Shown piece after piece: positions 1-9,663 of a stretch of 64,000 nt of DNA; position 1 is the first letter of the stretch, and every line of letters starts with the position of its first letter. The notes under the pieces were generated by a model. The model did no database searches and had not been told where the DNA came from. It saw only the letters and a program-made list of their open reading frames with translations. Made by a program: the position numbers and the translations under genes. This stretch comes from Agrostemma githago (Eukaryota; Streptophyta; Magnoliopsida; Caryophyllales; Caryophyllaceae): positions 52,098,953-52,162,952 of the forward strand of contig OY288256.1 in assembly GCA_958450325.1 (NCBI GenBank). The letters run 5' to 3'.

Positions 1-1
1 G

Positions 2-241
2 GAGTACGAGGGTTTATTGAATACCGCTATGTCCACTGAATTAAAGGCCGTGCAGCAAGCAGCAACTGCAGTTGACACGAGGAACTTCGTAGCGTCCATT
101 GGCGATACACATAAAGAGGCAGAACTGGATAACTCCATCCAGTTCTTCATGAAGAGGTCTATGTACTGTTCCCGCCAAAGGAAGAAGTTCCTGCGCAACT
201 TGGCCAACTTGAAGGAGATGCTTAAAAAGTGCGAAGGTTAA
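2..241 (+). CDS. Unidentified partial ORF, open to the left edge
   Basis: The frame is open from the window edge to a TAA at 239-241, about 79 codons, so this is the C-terminal end of something starting outside. The C-terminus is basic (several Lys/Arg with Cys residues near SMYCSRQRKK). I do not recognise the family. It runs convergently towards the minus-strand FAR1/MULE transposase that ends at 1106. Some autonomous MULEs carry a second, convergent ORF, so an accessory ORF of the same element is possible but is only inference. It could also be a captured host exon or a chance ORF. Confidence 0.3.
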   Translation, partial: EYEGLLNTAMSTELKAVQQAATAVDTRNFVASIGDTHKEAELDNSIQFFMKRSMYCSRQRKKFLRNLANLKEMLKKCEG

Positions 242-539
242 GTATGTATGGATTAAGATGTAGCGTTTAGTAACGAACTTTTTTATGTGTTTTAAGTTCT
301 AATGAATGTTAAAATGTAGCGTTTAAATAGTATGCAATGGATGTTTTCCGCATTATGTCGTAGAATGTTTTCGGCGTTTAATGGTATGCAAGTATTATAT
401 GTTGTGTAAGAGATGGACTTTTTCTAATGTACAAATATTTCCATCGCTATTTCGCTATTTCTCTATTTCCTTTGCTACTTTTCTAATTTACAGACACAAG
501 TTTTATAGTAACACTAAACATGGTTTAGATTTCTAACTT

Positions 540-720
540 CATTTTGAAGAATCACAGACAGTGTATTGTAGAATCACAGTCATTGCCTTGTACAACCACA
601 CTCCCATAATTACAATCACACTCCACCTCTTGTTCTACAGTCACACACTGCCTACTGTAAAGTCGTACTCATTGCGTTGAACAATCACACTCACTTGTTT
701 CGTGTCAACCAAATATTAAG
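540..720. repeat. Subterminal short-repeat array (TCACA type)
   Basis: Degenerate units of about 30-35 bp built around 'gtaGAATCACAgtcattgc' and 'acaATCACACtc'. The same unit recurs at 1855-1985 and 3800-3905, and inverted at 4300-4452 and 43965-44125. The rest of 242-1105 is AT-rich with no gene that I can see. Confidence 0.55.
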
Positions 721-831
721 GGCATGATGTTCCTGTACAGCTGTATTGGTAGCCAAAGATGATGCATTCCAGAATGAAAACGACTACGTTCCTCAATTTA
801 TTCTTACAATCCAAAACAAAAACAATTTAAC

Positions 832-1082
832 GGACCCCCATGCTTTCCGATTACGCCATATTAGAAATAATTAAGGTCCGCAATAGACGTAAACAAAATC
901 ACGGACCTTGACCATTTCAAATGCCGCCAAGTCTTTATGTTTCACAAAAAAAAATAAAAAAAGCCCCCCATGATCTACGACTTACACCATATTAGAAATG
1001 ATTGAGGTCCGCAATATACGAAAGCAATGTCACGGACCTTGACCATTTCAAACGTCGACAACCTTTGTGTTCCCAAAAAGAA
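832..1082. repeat. Two direct copies of a roughly 130-bp unit
   Basis: Copy 1 (about 832-948) and copy 2 (about 960-1077) share 'caccatattagaaat.att.aggtccgcaata' and 'tcacggaccttgaccatttcaaa' in the same order. Inside each copy, AAGGTCCG or GAGGTCCG pairs with CGGACCTT across about 20 bases, giving a potential hairpin just downstream of the transposase stop. Confidence 0.6.
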
Positions 1083-1743
1083 TGTTCCTAAGTAACGGAT
1101 GATATTCATGAACAATCCTCCTCGGCAATCCCTGCCGGGTCCTCATCCTCCTCCTCCCCAACATCAACAGACAAGTCAGCAATCGGTGGGTACTCAGCAA
1201 ATGGGTTGGGGCAGTTCCTCTTGTCATGGTGACCCATCCTCTTGCAGTCCTTACACAGCCGTTTAGGCTTGGCGGCAATTGCAGCAGCCTTCGCCTTAGA
1301 AGAAAGAATCCGCTTCCCACTGCCTTTGTTCTTGGCTTTCTTCGGGGGCAATATGGTTATTTCAATTGCGCTCGTACAGCCGAGGATCTCCTCTAATTCT
1401 TGCGTCTTGCTACAAGGGCCAGCAGGGGCAATATCAGACCTGAAGTCGCGAATGACGTTAGCTAGATTACTAACATCTTCCTTACCCATTTTGCTGACAT
1501 GACTGACGGTCTCATGGAACTCCGAAAATAGCCTCGTGACTGTAACAGCCTTATCATCGCTTAGTCGACTCTCTGACAGGGGACACGCATTAACATTACG
1601 TAGAGCATCCCTTGTCCATCTACATGCCACGTACCGTTCCGGGATCGTCTCCCGTCCTTTCGAAGAGTATATCCAAATGGCATGCCTGCAAAGAATTCCA
1701 TACCGACCGAACGTATTGCAAGTACATCTGATCTCACAGGTAC

Positions 1744-2075
1744 CTGCGAGTGCATTAAGAAACACATAAAGAGTGCGACTCCTGACCGTACGGACGGTGG
1801 CTACGCAACGTACGGGATGTGGCTTTCTAAAGGTATGATCACAACCTTGACAGAATATAGTCACACCCGTTATGCTGCATAGTCACAGTCCTTACGTCGC
1901 AGAATCAAACGAATTGCGTTGCACAATCACACGCACCGCGTTCCAGAGTCGCACCATTTATTGTGTACAGTCACATTCAATGAATTAGGGAATAAAACTC
2001 GTTACGTTTGGATCATATAGTTAGGCTATCTAACTATGGCTACACGACATGGACAGTGACTTTCTATGCCAGTAC
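1744..2075 (-). other. Intron 2 of the FAR1/MULE transposase
   Basis: Donor CCAG|GTACTG at 2075 and acceptor CTCGCAG|GTACC at 1744. Joining them keeps the frame and lands directly on the SWIM CxC. The 332-bp intron contains another copy of the TCACA-type repeat array (1855-1985) otherwise found in subterminal regions. Confidence 0.65.
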
Positions 2076-3171
2076 CTGGGTTGTATTCAATAATGTAGTT
2101 GCGGTCCCGGATGGAGTCCAGTACTGTTGTCGCTTCGATCCCGTCCTTCTCCTGATACCCACGGACGCTGCACGTGTAGAGCGAAAACTTAACCTCTTCC
2201 TGAAAGTGTGCAAAAGCCACGTGCGTGTACACCCTTGCCGCGTGGCTCTCCATCGGATTCGTCGATCCAATTTTGGGGAATGACTGCCGGTTATCGTTGT
2301 CTAGCCTCTTCTGCATGTACCTCTGTTGGTCCATCGCACTTTCGAAACGCATCCAGAACTGGAACAACGTCCGTTGTTGTCTTCAAACTTTTTAAAGAAA
2401 CTGTTCTCGCTCTCTGATCTCTGCGTTGTCCTCATAATTCTGGACATCCTCACCTCCCTGCAATGCGCGGCGACCCATTTGCTCCTATCTTCGAACATAT
2501 TTTCGAACCATTCGATCCCAACAGCATCATGGTCGATCATGATCCGCCCCCACCTGTCGTCGAACTCCGAGGCCTCCTCTCTTGATCTGCCGTACTTTGC
2601 TGGAACCTTGTTCATGATGTGCCACGTGCAGCACCGTTGGTGCGCTGCTTTTGAATATTTCCGGGACGGCTTTTAAAATTCCGGGATCCTGGTCTGTAAT
2701 GATATAACACGGTTCCTTCCCGCCCATGGCTTCCAGAAACCGGGAGAGGACCCATGTAAATGACTCGTAGTCCTCCTTTAATAGCAACGCCCCACAGAAC
2801 GTGACAGACCGTTTGTGGTTGTCCATGCCAGTGAACGGTGTGAACACCATGGAATACACGTTGGTTCCGTACGTTGGGTCGAACGAAACTGCATCCCCGA
2901 ATGCCGCGTAGTTCCTTCGAGCTGCACCATCCGCCCAAATGACCCTGCGTAAGCTCCCGTCTGTATCCACATCGTAGTCGAAGTAGAAATCCTCCTGACT
3001 ATCACTCAAACTCTTGAACCGGTCTATGAACAACTGACCATCCTGCTCGTGGACGAAGCACTTGACGTCCCTCCCCCAGTTCTTGAAATCAACCAACGAA
3101 GCTCCGATATTCTGATATCCGCCCGACAACTCCTTGCACATCCTGTATGTCCGAGTCGCCCCGATCTTCAG

Positions 3172-3258
3172 CTGCACACACAAAATTGCAACTGCATTAG
3201 TCGCGCAGGGTTAGCAGTCAACCATACACTAACAACATTGTTGACATACATTACGCAC
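3172..3258 (-). other. Intron 1 of the FAR1/MULE transposase
   Basis: An 87-bp GT-AG intron in phase 0 with a pyrimidine-rich acceptor (TTTTGTGTGTGCAG). Both flanking exons then read continuously as FAR1 protein. It carries in-frame stops if unspliced. Confidence 0.7.
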
Positions 3259-3799
3259 CCTCGAGTTACAAACGATCATCTCCTTGTAATATCTTGATAA
3301 CTTTCGAGATGACTTTTGAAACTCTCGGTCCTTAACCATCACAAGATCGTGGTTGTGTTCCTCGGTGAACTCTTCAATATAAAACCCCCCGACCATTGCA
3401 CAGAGCCTAATTCTTGCTCCACATTGCGTCCTCGTCGCCTTCGTAATCCTTTTGGGTTCGTACGGTCCCACATACTCTTGCCCCTCCTTCTCTCTGGTGC
3501 TCGACAGCTTCACCATGCTCCGGCTGGCTGTTTTGCCCTCCTTGTTACAAGCCAACAATTTCTTCTTGATCGAACCATCAAATGATCTAGTTGTCGTATA
3601 CCTCTTCGCCTCGAAACCAAGATAAAATGCGTAAGCTTGATAAAACTTGAATGCTCCATCGATGTCCGCGAACTTCTGCCCTACGTAAGGAACAATCACT
3701 GTGTCTTCCGCTGGCATATAGGTTGGAACAGTAAAAACAAAAAACACTATCAGTGGTTGGAACAATATATTACACACTAAAAACTACTTAGAAATAATC

Positions 3800-3905
3800 A
3801 CAAAGTTCACTTGGCATAGTCACACATGTTGATGTGTACAATCACATGCTATGAGTTGCATAGTCACACGTATTGAGGTGTACAATCACGTGATATAATA
3901 AGTTG
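3800..3905. repeat. Subterminal short-repeat array, left orientation
   Basis: Three to four units of 'TTGCATAGTCACAC..gTTGA.GTGTACAATCAC'. The unit matches those at 540-720 and 1855-1985 in orientation and spacing. From 3906 to 4299 the sequence is AT-rich with no gene seen. Confidence 0.55.
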
Positions 3906-4299
3906 CATGGGTTAAACTGCTGTCGATAAAAAGAATCCCTATATTGCACGCACGCATTCATCTCTATCTATAATTAATACTCGACTGTGGCATTGCTCAT
4001 ATAACAGCATGATTTTACTAAAAACTAGTTAGAAATAGTTGGAAATAATCACGTGATATAAGTTGCATGGGTTAAACAATAACAAATACTCGACAACGCA
4101 TAAGAATTATAAGTACAATACTCGACAACCAAAAAAAATAACAATAATAAACATAACAATGGTAGAACGTGTGGATACTGAATGTAACGTAATAAATATA
4201 TCAGTCTTACCAGCACCAATATTTGGAATAAGACAACTACAACTTCACATAATACAACTACATCTACAGCAGAAAAGCTACAACGACGTGGAACGTGTG

Positions 4300-4452
4300 A
4301 CTGTCTAGCATATTAAGTGTGACTACCACGTTATAAATGTGCGACTGTCCATCATATGGAGTGTGGTTGTAACTGTGCGACTGTCTATCATATTAAGTGT
4401 GACTACCTCGTTATAACTGTGCGACTGTCCATCATATAGAGTGTGGTTGTGA
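4300..4452. repeat. Subterminal short-repeat array, inverted orientation, duplicated
   Basis: Two tandem copies of about 75 bp with 'GTGCGACTGTC.ATCATAT' and 'AAGTGTGACTACC.CGTTATAA.TGTGCGAC'. This is the reverse complement type of the arrays to the left. Between 4453 and 4975 I see only AT-rich sequence with weak 'gaattttggtgaaggattgaga' repetition. Confidence 0.55.
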
Positions 4453-5093
4453 CATTACAACTGTATAACTTTTGAAATTAACAAACCAAACCAAACAATT
4501 CGAAATGCAAGATACCAAATATATATGTATGTACTCATCTTACCTCCTGCAAGTTGAACAGGAATTTTGGACTGGAGCACAGACAAATCTTCAAGAAACA
4601 GCACCATTGGAGCATGTACATGTAGAACAGATTATTGATTTGGGATGTAGGGTTCAGTTATTTTGTATGATAGTATAAATATTGATTTGGGATGAATTTT
4701 GAATATTGATTTGGGATGAATTTTGAATTTTAATGAAATGAAATGGTGAGCAATAGGATGAATTTTTGAATTTTAGTGAGAGAGTGAATTTTGGTGAAAG
4801 ATTGAGAGAAAGAAAGTGAATTTTGGTGAAGGATTGCGCTGCGAATGGTGAGCAATTGAGAGAAAGAAGGTGGCTTTTGGTGATGGAAATGATGAAAGAT
4901 TGTGAGAGTGCTCTGCTTTACCTGCTGTTGCTCTGCTAATGTCTGTTGCTGCCTGCTACTAGTCATTCAACGCACATCATCTCCTCTTTTTTTTTTTATT
5001 GTGATTAATCTAGGCCGTCCATCCAACCCAAATCAAGGGTCATAAACACAACTTCCCAACTTCCCACTTTTACCCAAACTCCCTTGATCCCTT

Positions 5094-5096
<3 letters not shown>

Positions 5097-5133
<37 letters not shown>
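5097..5133. repeat. (TA)n microsatellite
   Basis: About 37 bp of uninterrupted TA between the right end of the FAR1/MULE element and the left end of the 5134-7991 element. Confidence 0.95.
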
Positions 5134-5136
<3 letters not shown>

Positions 5137-5404
5137 GTGAGTCCACTTATATATGTTGAGTCCGTGAGTCCCCATCTTAGCCCTTGATTCAAGATTAGAT
5201 TAATGGACAAGATTTAATCTCATAATTAAGGAAATAACTAACAAATTTGGTAAATATATCATTTCTCTCTCTCCTCCTTAATTATCTCAATGCAAATCTT
5301 TTATCTCTCTTATCAATCTTTTTAAATGTTTTTTCTCTCACACAACAAGTTTTTTCAAAATTAAGTTTTTTCATTTTCACCAAAAAATCATTATTTTCCT
5401 ACTG

Positions 5405-5745
5405 CCATTGTATGTATGTTACTATGTTACTGCCATAATCCATAAACTATGTTACTTTAACTCATATAACGTGTTACTTTAATTCATGAACTGCGTTACT
5501 TTAACTCATAAAATCTGTTACGTTGTTTAATATATTCTCCTGCAAAAACTATTACTCTAACTCATACAATGTGTTACTCTAATTCATGAACTGTGTTACT
5601 TTAACTCATAAAATATGTTCGTTGCATAGTCTTTTGCAAAAACTGTTACTCTAACTCATACAATGTGTTACTTTAATTCATGAACTGTGTTACTTTAAGT
5701 CATAAAATCAGTTACGTTACATAGTAGTCTCTTGCAAAAACAGGA
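5405..5745. repeat. Minisatellite array, left subterminal
   Basis: Repeated 'TGTTACTTTAACTCATAAAAT' units with a higher-order period of about 120 bp that includes TTGCAAAAACTGTTACTCTAA. Roughly ten basic units in two to three higher-order copies. Confidence 0.75.
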
Positions 5746-6029
5746 GTTCCAATTAACAAAAAGAACAATGTTTGTTTTTATTAAGATACTCCAAAACAAA
5801 AAGTGGTATAAGATTCCAACTAAATCAACTTCATTACAATTCCCAACATTTCACACTTGTTACTCATAATGTCCTACTTATAATTCTGCTTCTTCTTCAT
5901 CCTTCTCGTTCTCTCTGTCTTCTTCTTTTTCATCTTTTTCATCATCATCTCAGAAGATTTGATTTAATCTCACCACCGCACAATGGAGAAAACTCTCAGC
6001 CACATCCCTACATCATTCATGTGGATTAA

Positions 6030-6220
6030 TGTAACAGATAACAAGAGTTAAAGTAACAGATGAAGTGCATTGAAATAACATTAAATTAAATTAACAGAGT
6101 ATGCTTATACACCAGATATAAAGTAACAGAGGTCAGACATTAAAGTAACAGATAGTATGAATTAAAGTAACAGATAATGTTCATTAAAATAACACCAGAT
6201 ATAAGTTAGTGCAAAAAATT
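6030..6220. repeat. Minisatellite array, opposite orientation
   Basis: Units of 'AAAGTAACAGATGNNNNACATT', the reverse complement class of the 5405-5745 array. Continued at 6475-6605 and, within the duplicated segment, at 7228-7360. Confidence 0.7.
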
Positions 6221-6352
6221 CATATAATGATAAAAATGAGTGTATGACGCAGTATCTTACTATTTGATATTGTTTCCTATTTTGAAGTCATCACGTCTCA
6301 TAATTATAGGAACTAGTATTTTTTTTCTTTTTTTTATATGGCGTTACTCTTT

Positions 6353-7859
6353 GATATTGTTTCCTATTTTGGTGGCAATCACGTCCCATTATTATAGGAA
6401 ACAATATCTTTTCTTTTATACTTTTTTTTTAATATGGCAGTTTCCAAAATTCTTAGGACACTACAATGCACTACAATAACAGATGAAAAACACTAAAGTA
6501 ACAACTGGAGTGTATTAAAGTAACACGACATATAAAGTAACAGATGGTAGACATTAAAGTAACAGATGCTCTACACTAAAGTAACGCAGTATATGAACTA
6601 CAATAACTCAATATATTTTAAACGTAAAAACTAATAATTGAGTAGCATCTTAATGACTTTCATGGCGATTCCAGTATAAATTACAAAACATATATACTCA
6701 CCGTTTGTGTGTTCTACGATTTGCATATGAATCTATGATGAATAACACGACCATGAAAACAATATCAACATGAAAATTGACGCAAATCATGAACACAAAT
6801 TGACGCAAATTAATCAAGATAATGAATAAAAACTGACGCAAAACATGAAAGCAATATCGAAACTCACTATTGTTATACTCGATGAATTGTTTATCAACAG
6901 TTAATGAAGATGTCGTGATCATTGAATTCATAGTAACGGAATTTCGAGCACATATTTGATTGAATGAATGAACGTGATGATCGATGGGAGCGTTTTTTTT
7001 TTAAGGTTTTGATAATGAACCTGTAACGTGAATGAATGAATGAATGAGGAATGATTGTGATTATGGGAGTTATTGTTTCCTAAAATCATGAGAGTTATTT
7101 TAGGAGATATTGTTTCCTATTTTGGTGGCAATCACGTCCCATTATTATAGGAAACAATATCTTTTCTTTTATTCTTTTTTTTTAATATGGCAGTTTCCAA
7201 AATTCTTAGGACACTACAATGCACTACAATAACAGATGAAAAACACTAAAGTAACAACTGGAGTGTATTAAAGTAACACGACATATAAAGTAACAGATGG
7301 TAGACATTAAAGTAACAGATGCTCTACACTAAAGTAACGCAGTATATGAACTACAATAACTCAATATATTTTAAACGTAAAAACTAATAATTGAGTAGCA
7401 TCTTAATGACTTTCATGGCGATTCCAGTATAAATTACAAAACATATATACTCACCGTTTGTGTGTTCTACGATCTGCATATGAATCTATGATGAATAACA
7501 CGACCATGAAAACAATATCAACATGAAAATTGACGCAAACCATGAACACAAATTGATGTAAATTAATCAAGATAAGGAATAAAAATTGACGCAAAACATG
7601 AAAGTAATATCGAAACTCACCATTGTTATACTCGATGAATGTTTATCAACAGTTAATGAAGATGTCGCGATCATTGAATTCATAGTAACGGAATTTCGAG
7701 CACAGATTTGATTGAATGAATGAATGAATGTGATGATCGATGGGAGCGTTTTTTTTTTTAAAGGTTTTGATAATGAACCTGTAACGTGAATGAATGAATG
7801 GGGAATGATTGTGATTATGGGAGTTATTGTTTCCTAAAATCATGGAAGTTATTTTAGGA
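6353..7859. repeat. Tandem direct duplication, unit 753 bp
   Basis: Copy 1 is 6353-7105 and copy 2 is 7106-7859. Both start GATATTGTTTCCTATTTTGG and end CATGAGAGTTATTTTAGGA or CATGGAAGTTATTTTAGGA. They differ by scattered substitutions and small indels. A third, degenerate partial match to the unit start lies at about 6260-6330. Each copy carries an AAGTAACAGATG array. Confidence 0.9.
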
Positions 7860-7989
7860 TACTAAATCTTCCTCTTTTTTTTTTTTTAATACAAAATATT
7901 AGGATGCATCTTGTCCATCCATCCTCATCCCATCCAACGGATGGGATGAGGACTTAGGGACTCAACACTTATATAGGAACTCATTAGAA

Positions 7990-7991
<2 letters not shown>

Positions 7992-8077
<86 letters not shown>
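7992..8077. repeat. (TA)n microsatellite with central CTCTCTCT
   Basis: TA tracts at 7992-8036 and 8045-8077, separated by a short CT run. They mark the border between two elements. Confidence 0.95.
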
Positions 8078-8080
<3 letters not shown>

Positions 8081-8415
8081 AAGATCGGGTGAGAACCTAT
8101 ACTACAATGAGAACTGTGAGAACCCCCTCACAACCCTTAGATCTTACTAGATAAATCATGCGGCTTATATTACTCTAAACAAACAAAAAAAATTGCAGGG
8201 GTCAAGGTACCCTTCATTCACTCTCTCTAAATAAAATCTCCATCTTCCTTCACTGCCTTCCTTCTTAACTTTCATTAATTGAAAAACAAATTCAATAAAA
8301 ATTAACAAAATAAAAAAAAAATCAATAAATTCAGCTTAGATCTTATGTAGATCGGAGCTGGATTAATCCATGGCGAATTCTTCGTAACTTCAACAATTCA
8401 ATTTTATTTCATTGA

Positions 8416-8622
8416 AGCTTTTCAATTAAACCTCGTTCCAACCCTAGAAATAGAGCAGAGCTCGATTCGATTCTGGGTAAATTAGGTATTGATTCTTGGT
8501 TACGAATCAAGAAAAGGGTTAATAATCTCATTGATTGTAGTACCCAAATTACTAAAGAAGACGAATTCAGAAACCGTAAATTCAAAGATTTACCTAATTT
8601 TGTTATCACAGTTTGTAGGTGA
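8416..8622 (+). pseudogene. Possible captured host exon
   Basis: A 68-codon open frame without a Met reads through KPRSNPRNRAELDSILGKLG and ends in ..LPNFVITVCR. Its composition is unlike the AT-rich surroundings. It ends at AG|GTGATTTAG, a plausible splice donor, after which the sequence becomes intron-like. An ATG at 8370 (ATGGCGAATTCTTCG) opens another frame that stops at once, as if frameshifted. I do not recognise the parent gene. Gene capture is common in MULEs and Helitrons, but here it is inference. Confidence 0.35.
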
Positions 8623-8884
8623 TTTAGTTAATTATCAGATTTCCTTGCATTCATTAGAAATAATGTTTTCATACAGTGAATTAGGGCTTGTTGCATGGTA
8701 AATTAAATTAAATTAAATAAATAATTTCAGCTATTTGCTTCATTCCTCACTCATTCAACACGCAAGTGTGAAAATGGGGGGGGGGGGGGATATATTAACC
8801 CAATTCAATCCAATCCCAATTTCAATATAAAATATATACAACGCGCTTACATCTACATCTACATGGGATGCTGCCTATATATAT

Positions 8885-9195
8885 ACACTAAAATGATATA
8901 CTAAAATTGAAATTGAAAAATGATACACTAAAAGTGAAATAGGGTACGCTAAAATTGAAATTGAAAAATGGTACGTTAAAATAGAAAAAGGGTACGCTAA
9001 AATTGCAATTGAAAAAAAAGTACGCTAAAATTTGAAAAGGGTACGCTAAAATTGAAATTTAAAAAGGGTACGCTGAAATTTAAAAAGGGTACGATAAATT
9101 TAAGAAAGGGCACACTAAAATTGTAAAGAGATACACCATAATTAAAAGAGGGTACGACAATGGTATGCTAAAATTGAAAATTGGTACACTAAAAT
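8885..9195. repeat. Degenerate tandem array GGTACGCTAAAATTGAAA
   Basis: About 12-14 units of 18-30 bp around 'GGTACGCTAAAATTGAAATT', with variants GATACACTAAAA and GGGCACACTAAAATTG. Between 9196 and 9663 I see only AT-rich sequence with weak 'ATTGATGGATTGAAGAA' repetition and no gene. Confidence 0.75.
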
Positions 9196-9663
9196 TGAAA
9201 AAGAAATTAAATCGAGTAGGGTTTGAAGAAGAAGTGTTGTATTCTATATAAAATCCGTACAAAAGAAAATTAAAGAACAATATTTTAGACGAACTCCTAA
9301 GTCAATGAGGAAATTTGGAAAAAAAAACGATAGGTGGTATTATTGCAATTACATTTGCCGACGATAATACTATTACTATTGTAATGAAATAATGAATTTA
9401 ATCGAATAAGTTAACTCATAAAATAAATAATTTAAAAAAAAAAATAAGAGTTACTTAGGTTACTGGGGTCACAATTGTGATCAATTGATGGATTGAAGAA
9501 AAGTCGATTGAAAAATTGATGGATTGAAAATTGGATTCAATGGTCGATTGAAGAATTATGGATTAAAGGATTACGGGTCAAAAATTTTTGTAGAAGGAGT
9601 TACGACCTTACGGGTTGAAGGCTCAAGCAATTGTGATTAATTGATGGGATTGAAGAATTTTGA

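Larger units (their letters stand above)
1106..3777 (-). pseudogene. FAR1/FHY3-type MULE transposase, frameshifted
   Basis: Three exons can be read on the minus strand. Exon 1 (3777-3259) has the FAR1 DNA-binding domain: YxxYAFYLGFEAKR, LLACNKEG, TRTQCGARI and an EEHNHDL zinc-ligand block. Intron 1 is 3258-3172 (GTGCG...GTGCAG, phase 0). Exon 2 (3171-2076) has the MULE transposase core: GDAVSFDPTYGTN, FTPFTGMDNH, FCGALL and IITDQDPGILKAV, then WHIMNKVP. Intron 2 is 2075-1744 (GTACTG...CGCAG). Exon 3 (1743-1106) has the SWIM finger (CTCNTFGRYGILCRH) and a C-terminal CX2CX4HX4C knuckle (CKDCKRMGHHDKRNC). Two single-base shifts break exon 2: an extra base near 2650 and a missing base near 2362; they cancel each other. 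The start is uncertain; the Met about 20 residues in, or an upstream exon, are alternatives. FAR1 proteins derive from MULE transposases, and the surrounding repeats favour a transposon over a host FRS gene. Confidence 0.8.
1..5133 (-). mobile_element. MULE (Mutator-like) element with FAR1-type transposase, right part only
   Basis: A broken FAR1/MULE transposase sits at 1106-3777 between arrays of TCACAC-type short repeats. The repeats lie in one orientation at 540-720, 1855-1985 and 3800-3905 and in the opposite orientation at 4300-4452, as in MULE or CACTA subterminal repeats. The right end (about 4975-5096) closely resembles 44565-44668, where it again abuts (TA)n, so the (TA)n junction is probably the element end. 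The left terminus lies outside the window. Confidence 0.55.
5134..7991. mobile_element. Non-autonomous TIR DNA transposon (MULE-like) between two (TA)n tracts
   Basis: The left end begins CAGGTGAGTCCACTTATATA followed by TGTTGAGTCCGTGAGTCCCC. The right end reads, as reverse complement, TGAGTTCCTATATAAGTG followed by TTGAGTCCCTAAGTCC, so the ends are imperfect terminal inverted repeats of about 45 bp. Minisatellite arrays near the left end (GTTACTTTAACTCAT type) and towards the right (AAGTAACAGATG type) are inverted relative to each other. No transposase remains; the ORFs are short and AT-driven. MULE is the best guess from long TIRs and subterminal repeats, but the superfamily is not proven. 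Confidence 0.55.
8078..9195. mobile_element. Possible DNA transposon terminus and body, family related to 5134-7991
   Basis: Directly after (TA)n comes GGTGAGAACCTATACTACAA followed by TGAGAACTGTGAGAACCCCC. Its layout parallels the 5134 terminus (GGTGAG..C..TATA..TGAG..C.GTGAG..CCC), with GAGAAC in place of GAGTCC. No matching right end was found, so the right limit is arbitrary. Confidence 0.3.

Noticed and set aside
1106..3777. Host FAR1-RELATED gene instead of a transposon gene
   Set aside because: Subterminal-type repeats surround it and one copy lies in its intron; frameshifts are present. A domesticated gene cannot be fully excluded.
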